A DNA stretch of 59,630 nt, from positions 1 through 59,630 of the forward strand of contig CANLCT010000025.1 in the NCBI GenBank assembly GCA_947489195.1, in the 5' to 3' direction. Below, in pieces: positions 1-9,161 of the stretch. This DNA is from an uncultured Aquimarina sp. (GTDB lineage: Bacteria > Bacteroidota > Bacteroidia > Flavobacteriales > Flavobacteriaceae). The translations under genes and the position numbers were made by a program. A model generated the notes under the pieces. That model made no database searches. It saw only the letters and a list, made by a program, of their open reading frames with translations, and was not told the DNA's origin. Numbering within the stretch: the stretch's first letter is position 1; every line of letters starts with the position of its first letter.

Positions 1-49
1 AAAAGAATTAGAAATTAAAATTAATAACTATATAAAAGTCGCTTAGTAA

Positions 50-253
50 TTTATACCAAATTTACTAGGTAGTCCAAAAGGAAATGTATCAAAATATCAA
101 TTTTGGCAACATCACAATAAACCGATAGAACTATGGACACCATCGGTTATCAAACAAAAGTTAAATTACATACATAATAACCCTGTAATTTCAGGTTTAG
201 TTGTAAATCCTGGAGAGTTAGAAAATTACCGCTTTTTGCTAACTGAAAAGTAA
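50..253 (+). pseudogene. C-terminal remnant of an IS200-like / REP-associated (Y1) transposase
   Basis: Reading the plus strand from about 50 to the TAA at 251-253 gives a peptide with the hallmarks of the C-terminus of Y1_Tnp/RAYT transposases: FWQHHNKPIELW followed by KLNYIHNNPV and a short tail. An in-frame TAA lies at 47-49. The bases before it encode a transposase-like lysine-rich stretch (KELEIKINNYIKVA) in another frame that also ends in a stop, so the copy looks frameshifted or interrupted and the catalytic HUH and Tyr region is not in view. The remnant may continue beyond the left edge. It is the only trace of a mobile element in the window. Identity of the fragment is fairly sure; its broken state is inferred from the stops. 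Confidence 0.7.
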
Positions 254-406
254 ACAGAATTAAACAAACCCTATAAAAAGTCACTCACAGCAAGTGAAGA
301 AAAAAAGCTATCTCTTAATTGAGATGTGGAATGTTTAGTACTAGCCTCTGAAGTTTCTTTTGAAGAAGATTAGTTTAGAAGCCTTTATAACTTTTTAAGA
401 TTAAAA

Positions 407-1315
407 TTACCTAAGCTTTAATAGAATTTTTAATAAGCATTGTGGTAAATGCAAAATGAATAATCTTTTTAAAGAAAGGTTTTTTAGATTTATTTGTGTT
501 TTGAGCTTTTTGAATTTTATTTTTTTTCCTAAAATTTTATATTGAATAGCAATTGCAAATCTATTTTGATCTAAATAAGATTTTAGATAAGGTGTGTTAG
601 CTTCATAATTTTCGTTTTTTGAAATTAAAAGAACTTTATTATCAATGTTTTTTGAATCGGACAAAGAGTTAAAAATAAATAAGGCATAAATTGTTGTTTC
701 TCTTTTGTTAAATATAAATGAATGTTTTATTCCCAATCTTGTCCATAAATCTATATCTTGAATGGATATAATATCGGGGTCAAAAAAGAAATTCTCATCA
801 ATTATTAATTTTTTTTCTATACAAACTGCAGATGTCCAAGCTATATCAGCAATTAAACTACTTTTAAAATAGTTTTCAATAACATAAATATCTGCTACTT
901 TTGAATTAGGTAAATAGCTAAAATTATTTTTTTTATAGATGTTTTTTTTTGTTTCTATTTTATAATTATTACAGAAAATTTTATGCTTAGGATAAGCAGT
1001 TATAGATCTATTTAGTTCTGTAAGGTGATTAGGAAACCAATAATCATCGGCATCCAAAAAAGCTATATATTTACCTTTCGCGAATTTTATACCGTTATTA
1101 CGGGCCGTTGAAACACCACTGTTTTTTTGAGAATAGACTTTAATTTTTTTGTCATTTATATTTTCAACTATTGACAAACTTTGATCTGTAGATCCATCAT
1201 CCACAATAACTATTTCATAATTAGTGAAATCTTGCTTTAAAGCCGAGTTTATGGTGTTTTTTATAAATTCTTCTTTATTATATAAAGGAATTACTACAGA
1301 GAAAAGTGGTGTCAT
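407..1315 (-). CDS. family 2 glycosyltransferase
   Basis: A predicted cytoplasmic GT-A fold glycosyltransferase of about 302 residues that would transfer a sugar from a nucleotide donor, probably to a surface glycan. The N-terminus reads FSVVIPLYNKEEFI, followed by the family 2 signatures VDDGSTDQS and FLDADDYW (the DxD-type donor and metal site). The start was placed at the ATG at 1313-1315, just before the conserved TPLFSVVIPLYNK. A longer frame reaches 1339 but would add eight non-conserved residues and run into the inverted repeat. It is transcribed divergently from the GT4-like gene at 1404, with a 20-bp inverted repeat between them, so the two genes probably serve the same glycan. Donor and acceptor cannot be deduced. 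Confidence 0.85.
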   Translation of the reverse strand: MTPLFSVVIPLYNKEEFIKNTINSALKQDFTNYEIVIVDDGSTDQSLSIVENINDKKIKVYSQKNSGVSTARNNGIKFAKGKYIAFLDADDYWFPNHLTELNRSITAYPKHKIFCNNYKIETKKNIYKKNNFSYLPNSKVADIYVIENYFKSSLIADIAWTSAVCIEKKLIIDENFFFDPDIISIQDIDLWTRLGIKHSFIFNKRETTIYALFIFNSLSDSKNIDNKVLLISKNENYEANTPYLKSYLDQNRFAIAIQYKILGKKIKFKKLKTQINLKNLSLKRLFILHLPQCLLKILLKLR

Positions 1316-1333
1316 AAAGAATAAAAAATAGGT

Positions 1334-1385
1334 AAACAAATATTAGTAATTTTTTCTAGACAAAGAAAATTACTAATATTTGTTT
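1334..1385. promoter_or_regulatory. perfect 20-bp inverted repeat between divergent glycosyltransferases, likely paired promoters
   Basis: The left arm 1334-1353 (aaacaaatattagtaatttt) is the exact reverse complement of the right arm 1366-1385, with a 12-base loop. Each arm contains AATATTTG pointing outwards, one base from the Bacteroidota -7 element TAnnTTTG, about 20 bases before each start codon. The repeat lies between two divergent gene starts, so a terminator role is unlikely. It could be a symmetric promoter pair or an operator. Confidence 0.55.
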
Positions 1386-1403
1386 TTAAATAAGATTTAA
1401 ATT

Positions 1404-2528
1404 TTGGTATCAAAAAAAATTCAAATAGTAGCATTTAATAATCCTTACCCAGTAAATTATGGAGGAGTAATTGATGTTTTTTATAAAATAGAAGCATTAA
1501 AGGCAATTGGTTATAAGGTGTATTTACATGTTTTTTATGAAGACAGAGAAGATATTGCTGTTTTAAAAGAATTATGTGAAGAGGTGTATTTATATAAGAG
1601 AAATAAATCTTTTTATAATTTTTTCACTTTAATACCTTTTAGTGTAAAATCTAGAAATTCTAAAGAATTATTTGATAGATTAACAAAGGCGCTTGATGTT
1701 CCTGTGCTTTTCGAGAGTATTCAAACTACGTATGTTTTAAAAAAATATAATCTCAATAATAAAATTCTAGTGAGAACACATAATATTGAACATGAATATT
1801 ATTTTGGTATAGCACGAAGTGAATCTTTTTTTATTAAAAAGCTTATTTTATATATTGAAGGTTGGAAATTGAAATATTATCAATCTATATTACAAAAGGC
1901 AGACGTAATATTAACACTTTCAGAAAAAGACACGAATTATTTTAATTCACTTTTTAAAGGTAAATCTTTATTTTTACCCGTGTTTCATGGGAATAAAAAG
2001 ATTGAAAAAACTATTGTTACTAGCAGTAAATTTGCCCTTTATCATGGTGATCTTTCCATTTCAGATAATATTGAGTCTGCCATTTTTATTTGCTCGCTTT
2101 TTTATGAGTTAAAACAAAAATTAATTATAGCTAGTTCGGTTTTTCCAAAACGAATAAAAAAAATTATAGAGAAGCATTCTAATATAGAATTTATAAATAT
2201 ATTAGAAGAAAGTCTTTTAGAAGATTTATTGGCAAAGGCACATGTTAATATATTAGTATCAATGCAAGAATCGGGAACTAAGTTAAAGGTGTTTAATGCA
2301 TTATATAAAGGAAAGCATTGCATTGTTAATTCTAATATAGTTGATGACAATAATATATTAAAACTATGCTTTGTTGCTAACACAAAAAATGAATTAAAAA
2401 AAATAATATTGAAAGTTTTTAAAACAGAATATAAACTTTCGAATGAAAGAGTAAGTGTTTTGGAAAATTATAAATCTTCAAATTTAATTAGCAAAATATC
2501 ATCCTATTTAATAGACACTAAAGATTAA
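1404..2528 (+). CDS. GT4-like glycosyltransferase (group 1)
   Basis: A 374-residue GT-B type glycosyltransferase, probably cytoplasmic and involved in surface polysaccharide synthesis. Visible features are an N-terminal Rossmann start (IQIVAFNNPYPVNYGGVIDV) with the Gly-Gly acceptor-site loop, the RTHNIEHEYY motif found in many Bacteroidota group 1 transferases, and a C-terminal SGTKLKVFNALYKGK segment where the donor-binding Glu region lies. The start is TTG at 1404. The only upstream in-frame option is AT-rich leader, and the first ATG would remove the conserved N-terminus. The end is convergent with ftsE, five bases apart. Sugar specificity is unknown. Confidence 0.8.
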   Translation: MVSKKIQIVAFNNPYPVNYGGVIDVFYKIEALKAIGYKVYLHVFYEDREDIAVLKELCEEVYLYKRNKSFYNFFTLIPFSVKSRNSKELFDRLTKALDVPVLFESIQTTYVLKKYNLNNKILVRTHNIEHEYYFGIARSESFFIKKLILYIEGWKLKYYQSILQKADVILTLSEKDTNYFNSLFKGKSLFLPVFHGNKKIEKTIVTSSKFALYHGDLSISDNIESAIFICSLFYELKQKLIIASSVFPKRIKKIIEKHSNIEFINILEESLLEDLLAKAHVNILVSMQESGTKLKVFNALYKGKHCIVNSNIVDDNNILKLCFVANTKNELKKIILKVFKTEYKLSNERVSVLENYKSSNLISKISSYLIDTKD

Positions 2529-2533
2529 AAAAA

Positions 2534-3217
2534 TCAATTTTTCCTTTGTACCACTTCAAAAATCTTATGATTTTCACATTTTAGAGTTTTCGAAGGGTAT
2601 TTTAAAAGTAAGGCATAATCATGTGTAGCCATTAGAATAGTATTGCCATTGGCATTAATTTCTTTTAGTAAAGCCATTACTTCTAATGAAGTTTGAGGAT
2701 CTAGGTTTCCTGTTGGTTCATCGGCTAAAATAAGTTCAGGATCATTTAAAAGAGCCCGGGCAATAGCTATACGTTGTTGTTCACCACCCGAAAGTTGATA
2801 GGGGTAAATAGTGCCTTTTGATTCCATGCCTACCTTTGTAAGTACTTCTTTTATGCGATTTTCTATTTTATCTTTTTCTTTCCAGCCAGTGGCTTTTAAA
2901 ACAAAAGCTAAATTATTATTAACAGTACGGTCATTAAGCAATTTAAAATCTTGAAAAACAACACCAAGTTTTCTTCTTAAAAAAGGAATTTCTTTTTCTT
3001 GTAGTCCGTTTAACTTAAAATTCACAATTTCCCCTTCACCTTGAACAAGTGCTAAGTCTCCATAAAGTGTTTTCAAAAAACTACTTTTTCCAGAGCCTGT
3101 TTTTCCGATAAGATACACAAAATCACCTTTTAAGATCTGTAATGAAACGTCAGATAATACTGCTTTTTCACGTTGAAAAATAGTTACATTAGTTAACTTT
3201 AACACCGATTCTTTCAT
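2534..3217 (-). CDS. ftsE: FtsE-like ABC transporter ATP-binding protein
   Basis: A 227-residue ABC ATPase. Walker A is GKTGSGKSS (residues 38-46), the signature is LSGGEQQ (142-148), Walker B is LILADEP (162-168) and the H-loop is in MATHDY. Length and the [10 protein letters not shown] text fit the FtsE/LolD subgroup; the N-terminal [19 protein letters not shown] is typical of FtsE. FtsE works with the membrane partner FtsX at the division site to activate peptidoglycan hydrolases. No ftsX is adjacent here, so the partner must lie elsewhere, and LolD or MacB-type ATPases remain alternatives. It stands alone on the minus strand, with its promoter presumably in 3218-3300. Confidence 0.75.
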   Translation of the reverse strand: MKESVLKLTNVTIFQREKAVLSDVSLQILKGDFVYLIGKTGSGKSSFLKTLYGDLALVQGEGEIVNFKLNGLQEKEIPFLRRKLGVVFQDFKLLNDRTVNNNLAFVLKATGWKEKDKIENRIKEVLTKVGMESKGTIYPYQLSGGEQQRIAIARALLNDPELILADEPTGNLDPQTSLEVMALLKEINANGNTILMATHDYALLLKYPSKTLKCENHKIFEVVQRKN

Positions 3218-3530
3218 AAAACGTTTATAAATTATAATGGTAAAATTATAAAACTAAATCAGTTTGCAAAATAAAGCAGCGCTTTTAGTGTTTTAAATGT
3301 AACGAATTGTCTAGTATCAAGCAGTTTTAGAAGATGTGTTTTTAGAAAGAACATTTTTAAAGTCATTTTTTTTTGAAAAATATACCTCAAAAACAGAAAG
3401 GTAAATCGATTTTTGATTGATAAAATTCTTTCAAAATTTTAATATTTATTTATCAATTAATAAGTGTAAATTAATTCTTTCATTACGGGAGTATCTTAAT
3501 ATATTTGGAATAGGTTTTATTTTTAATTTA
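3218..3530. other. divergent intergenic region between ftsE and the TPR gene
   Basis: This 313-base AT-rich gap contains a perfect -7 element for the rightward gene at 3500-3507. On the left is a near match to a minus-strand promoter for ftsE (CAAAATAA near 3267, one base off). An open frame begins at 3417 and runs into the TPR gene, but it has no matching family features. No small gene or strong hairpin was seen. Confidence 0.5.
3500..3507 (+). promoter_or_regulatory. TAnnTTTG promoter element for the TPR gene
   Basis: TATATTTG matches the Bacteroidota -7 consensus. Transcription would start near 3514, downstream of the longer open frame's start at 3417, which supports the ATG at 3531 as the real start. 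Confidence 0.55.
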
Positions 3531-6500
3531 ATGAAGAAAAATTCAATTATTACCTGCTTTTTAGTGCTGGTGTCGGTACTAATTAAAGCACAACAGACAG
3601 AAATTTATACTACAAATACTAATGTGTTATATCAAAAGGCACTTAGCTTATACAATAATAAAGAATATGCAGCAGCTCAAAGTTTTTTTAGAAAAGTACA
3701 AACAGCTGCCACAGATCAAAGTGTAAAAGCAAATACCTCATACTACATAGCGCAATCGGCAATACGCATGCAACAACCAGGAGCCGATGTAATAATGACA
3801 AATTTTGTCACAGATTACCCGACACATCCTAAGCGTAATAATGCTTTCTTTGGAGTTGGGAACTATTATTTTAATATAGGGAAGTATGCCCAAACACGTA
3901 AATGGTATCAAGATGTTGATAAACAACGACTAAGTGCTGAAGGGCTTGAGACTTATTATTTTAATAAAGGCTATGCACTTTATCATTCTAAAAGGTACGA
4001 TGATGCTAAAAAGTCTTTAGAAAAAGTAGTGCGTTCTGAAAAATATGGAGATCAAGCAAAATATTATTTAGGTTTTATAGCTTATAATTCAAATGATTAT
4101 GATGAAGCAGATACTTTTTTCAATGATGTAAGCGAATCTGGAGATGACAATAAGAATTTATCTTATTACAAAGCTGATCGTAATTTTAAAAAAGGAGAAT
4201 TTCAAAAAGCTATTGAAAGTGCCTTACCTCAATTGGATAAAGCTAAACCTAAAGATAAATCGCAATTGAGTAAAATTATAGGGGAGAGTTATTTTAATCT
4301 TAAAGATTATCAAAATGCCATTCCTTATCTAGAGGCCTATAACGGAAACAAAGGCAAATGGAGTAATACAGATTACTATTTGTTAGGTTATTCTTATTAC
4401 AAAATAGGAGAATATAGTAAAGCAGTTTCTCAATTCAATAAAATTATTGAAGGAAAAAATGCAGTATCACAAAATGCATATTACCATTTAGCAGATGCTT
4501 ATTTAAAATCTGAACAGAAACAACAAGCATTAAATGCCTTTAAAAATGCTTCTGAAATGAAGTTTGAGGCATTAATTAAAGAGGATGCCACTTATAATTA
4601 TGCTAAATTGAGTTATGAGATAGGAAATTCTTTTGAAAGTGTACCTTTAGTATTAAAAACATTTTTATTAAAATACCCTGAATCTCCATATAAGGAAGAA
4701 ATTGCTGCATTGTTAATAGATTCCTATTTATCTTCTAAAAATTACAAAGAGGCTTTAGCTGTTTTAGATTCGGGAAAAGGAACAGAAAATAAAAAAGTAT
4801 TTCAAAAAGTTTTATTCTATAGAGGTTTAGAATTGTTTATGGAAAAAGAATATAAGGAGGCAATTATTCTTTTTAATAGAGCCATTTCAACAAATGCCCT
4901 TTCAGATTTTACACAACGCTCGCTGTTTTGGAAAGCAGAAAGCTATTATGCCTTGGAAGAATTCGTTATTGCTATTTCAAATTATAAATTAGTGAAAATT
5001 GATTCAAGCAATTTGTGGAAAGAATTAAAATTGAAAGAATATCAATTAGGCTATAGTAATTTTAAAATTAAGGCATATGATAAAGCAATAAATCATTTTA
5101 AAAACTTTATAGCATTAACACCAGAACAGTTTTATTTACAAGATGCGACTTTACGTTTAGCGGATAGCTATTTTGTTTCAGCAAATTATTGGCCTGCGAT
5201 GGAAACGTATAATAAAGCGATTGCACAAAAGCATAAACGATCGGATTATGCACATTTTCAAAAAGCGATTAGTTATGGTTATGTAAATAAACATGATCGA
5301 AAAATTGAAGATTTAAAAGCCTTTTTAGTTAATTTTCCGAATTCAGGTTTTAGAGATGATGCATATTATGCACTGGCTAATGCATATGTGGCTAAAAATA
5401 AAATCAACAAGGGGTTAGAAAATTATACAAAACTTAGAGAAGAACTTCCAAATAGTGCATTTGTTTCTAAAGCATTATTAAAAGAAGGTTTAATTTTTTA
5501 TAATGAGAATCAATCAAAAAAAGCATTAGATAAATTTAAGTTTTTAGTAGCAAAACATCCAAATACTGCCGAGGCTTTACAGGCAGTAAAAACTGCTCGT
5601 TTGGTTTATATTGATTTAGGAAAAACAGATGCGTATGCCGATTGGGTTAAAACATTAGATTTTGTTGATATTTCTAACGAGGATTTAGATAATACTACTT
5701 ATGAAGCAGCAGAGAAACCTTATCAGGAAAATAATACAAGTAAAGCAATTGCAGGTTTTGAAAAATACTTAAAGCAATTTCCTAAAGGACTTCATAAATT
5801 AAATAGTCATTTTTATTTGGGTCAATTATATGATAAAAAAGGAAATAAAGAAAAAGCACTTTCTAATTATTTAGCGGTGGCTGAAATGGATAAAAATGAA
5901 TATACAGAAACGGCTATTTATAAAATTTCGCAAACCTATTTGGAAAGAAAGTCTTATGAAAAAGCCATTCCTTATTTGAAAGAATTAGAAGAAATTGCCG
6001 ATTTTGAACAGAACAGTATTTTTGCGCAATCTAATTTGATGAAGTCATACTATGAGCAAAATCAGCAAGAAGAAGTATTAATTTATTCAGAAAAAGTATT
6101 AGCAAATACAACAATTGAAACTGCGATTAAAGCCGATGCGCAAATATATAAAGCAAGAGCGGCATTGGCTCTTCAAAAAAAGGATATTGCTAAAAAAGCT
6201 TATGCCGAAGTGGCTAAAATAGCTACAGGAAAATTAGGAGCCGAAGCAGTATATAATTTAGCCAATTTTAGTAATCAAAATAAAGACTTTGAAATTTCTA
6301 ATAATTACATTCAGCGTTTGGCAAAAGATTTTTCGGCATACAAAAAATTTGGAGCAAAAGGCTTAGTGTTAATGGCGAAGAATTTTTATGGTTTGGGCGA
6401 CGCCTATCAAGCTACATATTTATTAGAGTCTATCATTAAAGAATTTACAACTTATCCAGAAGTGGTAAGTGAAGCCAAAGTTTTACTTCAAAAAATTAAA

Positions 6501-6539
6501 GCAGAAGAAGCTAAAACAAATTCATCAATTAAAGAATAA
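3531..6539 (+). CDS. large exported tetratricopeptide-repeat protein
   Basis: A 1002-residue protein with a signal peptide (MKKNSIITCFLVLVSVLIKAQQ) followed by TPR units over nearly the whole length, for example ALSLYNNKEYAAAQSFFRK, then repeated A..YY.(L/I)G..Y...G.Y..A patterns. TPR solenoids bind protein partners; after export this one would act in the periplasm or on the outer membrane. The start at 3531 was chosen because it gives the signal peptide and follows a promoter element at 3500-3507. The next gene, an outer-membrane barrel, begins 10 bases after its stop, so the two are probably cotranscribed and may form a complex. The specific function is unknown. Confidence 0.8.
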   Translation: MKKNSIITCFLVLVSVLIKAQQTEIYTTNTNVLYQKALSLYNNKEYAAAQSFFRKVQTAATDQSVKANTSYYIAQSAIRMQQPGADVIMTNFVTDYPTHPKRNNAFFGVGNYYFNIGKYAQTRKWYQDVDKQRLSAEGLETYYFNKGYALYHSKRYDDAKKSLEKVVRSEKYGDQAKYYLGFIAYNSNDYDEADTFFNDVSESGDDNKNLSYYKADRNFKKGEFQKAIESALPQLDKAKPKDKSQLSKIIGESYFNLKDYQNAIPYLEAYNGNKGKWSNTDYYLLGYSYYKIGEYSKAVSQFNKIIEGKNAVSQNAYYHLADAYLKSEQKQQALNAFKNASEMKFEALIKEDATYNYAKLSYEIGNSFESVPLVLKTFLLKYPESPYKEEIAALLIDSYLSSKNYKEALAVLDSGKGTENKKVFQKVLFYRGLELFMEKEYKEAIILFNRAISTNALSDFTQRSLFWKAESYYALEEFVIAISNYKLVKIDSSNLWKELKLKEYQLGYSNFKIKAYDKAINHFKNFIALTPEQFYLQDATLRLADSYFVSANYWPAMETYNKAIAQKHKRSDYAHFQKAISYGYVNKHDRKIEDLKAFLVNFPNSGFRDDAYYALANAYVAKNKINKGLENYTKLREELPNSAFVSKALLKEGLIFYNENQSKKALDKFKFLVAKHPNTAEALQAVKTARLVYIDLGKTDAYADWVKTLDFVDISNEDLDNTTYEAAEKPYQENNTSKAIAGFEKYLKQFPKGLHKLNSHFYLGQLYDKKGNKEKALSNYLAVAEMDKNEYTETAIYKISQTYLERKSYEKAIPYLKELEEIADFEQNSIFAQSNLMKSYYEQNQQEEVLIYSEKVLANTTIETAIKADAQIYKARAALALQKKDIAKKAYAEVAKIATGKLGAEAVYNLANFSNQNKDFEISNNYIQRLAKDFSAYKKFGAKGLVLMAKNFYGLGDAYQATYLLESIIKEFTTYPEVVSEAKVLLQKIKAEEAKTNSSIKE

Positions 6540-6549
6540 GAGAATATTT

Positions 6550-8265
6550 ATGAGTTTATTTTTTAAGAATAAAAGTATAGTAGTGTTCGTTTTTTTTATT
6601 GGATTTTTTGGATTTTCTCAAACCAAAAAACAAGAGAATGATACATTAAGTACCGAAAAAGTTGTTATTGTTAAAACGTTCAACCCAACAATTAATGATG
6701 CATTCAAAATTCATCCAAAGCCTAATTTTGATGAGGGAAAAGCAGAGCCAAAGGCTCCATTTAGTTTTAAAATTAATTCTGTCCCAGTAGCAAGTACTTT
6801 TGTGCCAGAAAAAACAAAGCCTGTGGCTGTAAAAAAAGAAAAACCCGAAGTTTCATATAAAAATTATGCGTTATTAGGTATCGGTAATTTTGGGAACGTT
6901 TTAGCAGAAGCGTTTAGTAGTATTGATATAAATAGAGAAAGTCAATTTACGGCTTTGTTGGAGCATCAGTCATCGCAAGGTGGAATAAAAGATATTAGGC
7001 TCGATGATTTTTATTATGATACGGGTTTGCAATTAACATTTGGTAAGCAACAGAAGCGTAGCCAGTGGTTAATAGATGTAGAGTTACAGCATCAATTGTA
7101 TAACTGGTATGGTTTGTCTGATAATTTAGAAATTACAGATGAACAGTTTAACGCAATTGATCCTTCGCATAGTTTTGTTGATGTTAATTTAGGTGGGAGT
7201 TTACAATTAGATAACGAAATATTTAATGCCGCTAATATTAGATTTAGACATTTTAGAGATGATTTTGAAAGTACGGAAAACAACCTAAAATTAAACCCTA
7301 AATTTACAGTTCCTTTGGGATATAATTCAATATCAATACCCGTTGAGGTCGATTTTTTAAGTGGTGAATTTGCTGATAATGAAATTTTTGAAGGCTCAAA
7401 ATACAGCTACCTAATTTTAGGACTGCATCCTTCAGTGGCATTAACTATTAGGGATATTGATGTTAAATTAGGAATCTCAGGTTTTTTTAGTAATGATTCA
7501 GAAAATAGCGAATCTAAACTAGCACTTTATCCTAATTTAACCGCCAATTATAATTTAGAAGCATATAATTTAAATGTTTTTGGGGGTGCTACTGGTGGTT
7601 TAAAACAGAATACATATCATACTGCTGCTCAAAATAATCCTTTTGTGGCTCCGGGTATAGCCATTGCGCCAACAAATCAGTTATTTAATGTTTTTGGAGG
7701 TATACAAGGCCAGTGGAAACAAAATTTTACTTATAAATTAAAAGGAGAGGTCGAGTTTGTTGAAGATTATGCAGCATTTATTAAAAACTCAGTATTTAAT
7801 TCATCTACAGAATCTTTAAATTATGGGTTTAATAACTCCTTCGGTTATTTCTATCAAGACTATAAAGCAGGAAAGATTACAGCTGAAGTTGGTTATGAAC
7901 AAGAGGGAAGGTATAATCTTTTTCTTCAAGCCGCTTTTGCTACATTTAACGAAACACCTCGACAGCCTTTAAATATACCATCTTTTACAAGTACGATTAA
8001 AGCGAACTATATAGTGAGTTCGACATGGAAAGTTGGTGTGAGTTTGTTTTATGTAGGTACAAGAGAAGATATTGATCGATTTAATAATTCATTTGTTGAA
8101 TTAGATGGTTACGTAGATATTAATTTGAGAGCAGATTATAAAATCAATAAACAATTTTCAGCTTTTGCATTAGTCAATAATTTAACAGGGCAAAATTATG
8201 AGCGTTGGTTGGATTACCCAGTACAAGGGCTTCAAGTATTAGTAGGGGCTAAATATCAATTTTAA
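6550..8265 (+). CDS. outer-membrane beta-barrel protein related to TonB-dependent receptors
   Basis: A 571-residue protein with a signal peptide (MSLFFKNKSIVVFVFFIGFFGFSQ), a short N-terminal region (VVIVKTFNPTINDAF), then long stretches of alternating hydrophobic/polar beta strands. It ends in the typical barrel C-terminus LVGAKYQF, preceded by FALVNNLTGQNYERW as in TonB-dependent receptors. It is shorter than a full receptor and no clear plug domain is seen, so it may be a receptor-like barrel rather than an active importer. The upstream in-frame extension to 6469 overlaps the TPR gene and was rejected in favour of the ATG at 6550. It forms a two-gene transcript with the TPR protein. Confidence 0.7.
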   Translation: MSLFFKNKSIVVFVFFIGFFGFSQTKKQENDTLSTEKVVIVKTFNPTINDAFKIHPKPNFDEGKAEPKAPFSFKINSVPVASTFVPEKTKPVAVKKEKPEVSYKNYALLGIGNFGNVLAEAFSSIDINRESQFTALLEHQSSQGGIKDIRLDDFYYDTGLQLTFGKQQKRSQWLIDVELQHQLYNWYGLSDNLEITDEQFNAIDPSHSFVDVNLGGSLQLDNEIFNAANIRFRHFRDDFESTENNLKLNPKFTVPLGYNSISIPVEVDFLSGEFADNEIFEGSKYSYLILGLHPSVALTIRDIDVKLGISGFFSNDSENSESKLALYPNLTANYNLEAYNLNVFGGATGGLKQNTYHTAAQNNPFVAPGIAIAPTNQLFNVFGGIQGQWKQNFTYKLKGEVEFVEDYAAFIKNSVFNSSTESLNYGFNNSFGYFYQDYKAGKITAEVGYEQEGRYNLFLQAAFATFNETPRQPLNIPSFTSTIKANYIVSSTWKVGVSLFYVGTREDIDRFNNSFVELDGYVDINLRADYKINKQFSAFALVNNLTGQNYERWLDYPVQGLQVLVGAKYQF

Positions 8266-8293
8266 TTTCTGATACTTACTCTAAGCAATATAA

Positions 8294-9115
8294 TTAACGA
8301 CCACCATTAGCTTGCAAATCTTTTATACATAAAGGATCAAGCTCTAAGGTGTTTATGTTACTCCCCATTAAGTTACTTTCAAAAAGAGCATTAGCTTGCA
8401 TAAGGCAACCTCTAACATTACAATGTTTGTTGGGGTTGCCTTCATCATCTACATCTTCATGAGCGGATTGTAAAGGTGTTCCTAAGTTTACTAAGCCTAA
8501 TAAATGACAAAACTCATGTTGTAATGTAAAGGTTTCAACTCTTGTTAACACTTCATCGGGGTTTTCAAATCCACTTCTAACAACTATTTGTCTTAATGTA
8601 TTTTCATATATAACCATAGATGTATTGCGGTAGGCAGAACCTAAAACCAAACTAGTCATAGGTAAAAAATCATTAATATTTTCATTTGAAGGACCTTCCG
8701 ATTTAGCATCGGCATCACTAAAATAAATGAATATAGCATGTTGGCTTGGAGTACTCAATTGTGTCCTGTTTTCTTGTTCAATACTATCAATTTGTCTTAT
8801 AGTTAATCCTTGTTTATTAGAACTTTGGATACTTCGTTTTATTACTTCTATCCCTTCAGGGTTAAAGGTTCTTCTTTGAATAAATTCTGTTAAGTTATCA
8901 ATTGCTTCTTGTTTTGGCTCAAAACCATTTACTGAAACCAATTCTAAAATTATACTTTTATGAGTTGTGGCACTCAATAGCTCATTGGCAGCATCACCGG
9001 TTCTTTGTAAGTTAAGAATTCTTGGATTTTGATTTTTAGATGAATCATCACTATTACAAGCAATAATAAATATAGTAAGTGCAATTATTTTAAAAAAAGT
9101 TTTAATTGACATCAT
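8294..9115 (-). CDS. zinc metalloprotease lipoprotein (metzincin-like)
   Basis: About 273 residues. The N-terminus MMSIKTFFKIIALTIFIIAC carries a lipobox, so the protein is predicted to be lipid-anchored. Near the C-terminus the segment LQHEFCHLLGLVN contains HExxH followed by G, as in metzincins, but the usual third zinc-ligand His is Asn (HEFCHLLGLVN). A His eight residues on, in QSAHED, may replace it. Cysteines in the C-terminal part (HCNVRGC, LCI) may form disulphides. Proteins of this type are common in Flavobacteriaceae and annotated as membrane metalloproteases; the substrate is unknown. The start ATG at 9113-9115 was chosen over a longer frame to 9172 because it yields the lipoprotein signal (ATG 9110-9112 is equally possible). 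Confidence 0.75.
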   Translation of the reverse strand: MMSIKTFFKIIALTIFIIACNSDDSSKNQNPRILNLQRTGDAANELLSATTHKSIILELVSVNGFEPKQEAIDNLTEFIQRRTFNPEGIEVIKRSIQSSNKQGLTIRQIDSIEQENRTQLSTPSQHAIFIYFSDADAKSEGPSNENINDFLPMTSLVLGSAYRNTSMVIYENTLRQIVVRSGFENPDEVLTRVETFTLQHEFCHLLGLVNLGTPLQSAHEDVDDEGNPNKHCNVRGCLMQANALFESNLMGSNINTLELDPLCIKDLQANGGR

Positions 9116-9129
9116 TATTTTGAATTTAT

Positions 9130-9137
9130 TACATTTG
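9130..9137 (+). promoter_or_regulatory. TAnnTTTG promoter element for the DUF2059 gene
   Basis: TACATTTG is a perfect -7 element, 24 bases before the ATG at 9162, inside the 46-base gap between two divergent genes. Confidence 0.6.
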
Positions 9138-9161
9138 CGTAACACAAAAAAACACTTACCT

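Noticed and set aside
3417..3530. N-terminal extension of the TPR protein
   Set aside because: The extra 38 residues precede a clear signal peptide and lie upstream of the promoter element at 3500-3507.
6469..6549. N-terminal extension of the outer-membrane barrel gene into the TPR gene
   Set aside because: The ATG at 6550 starts directly with a signal peptide; the extension is the TPR gene read in another frame.
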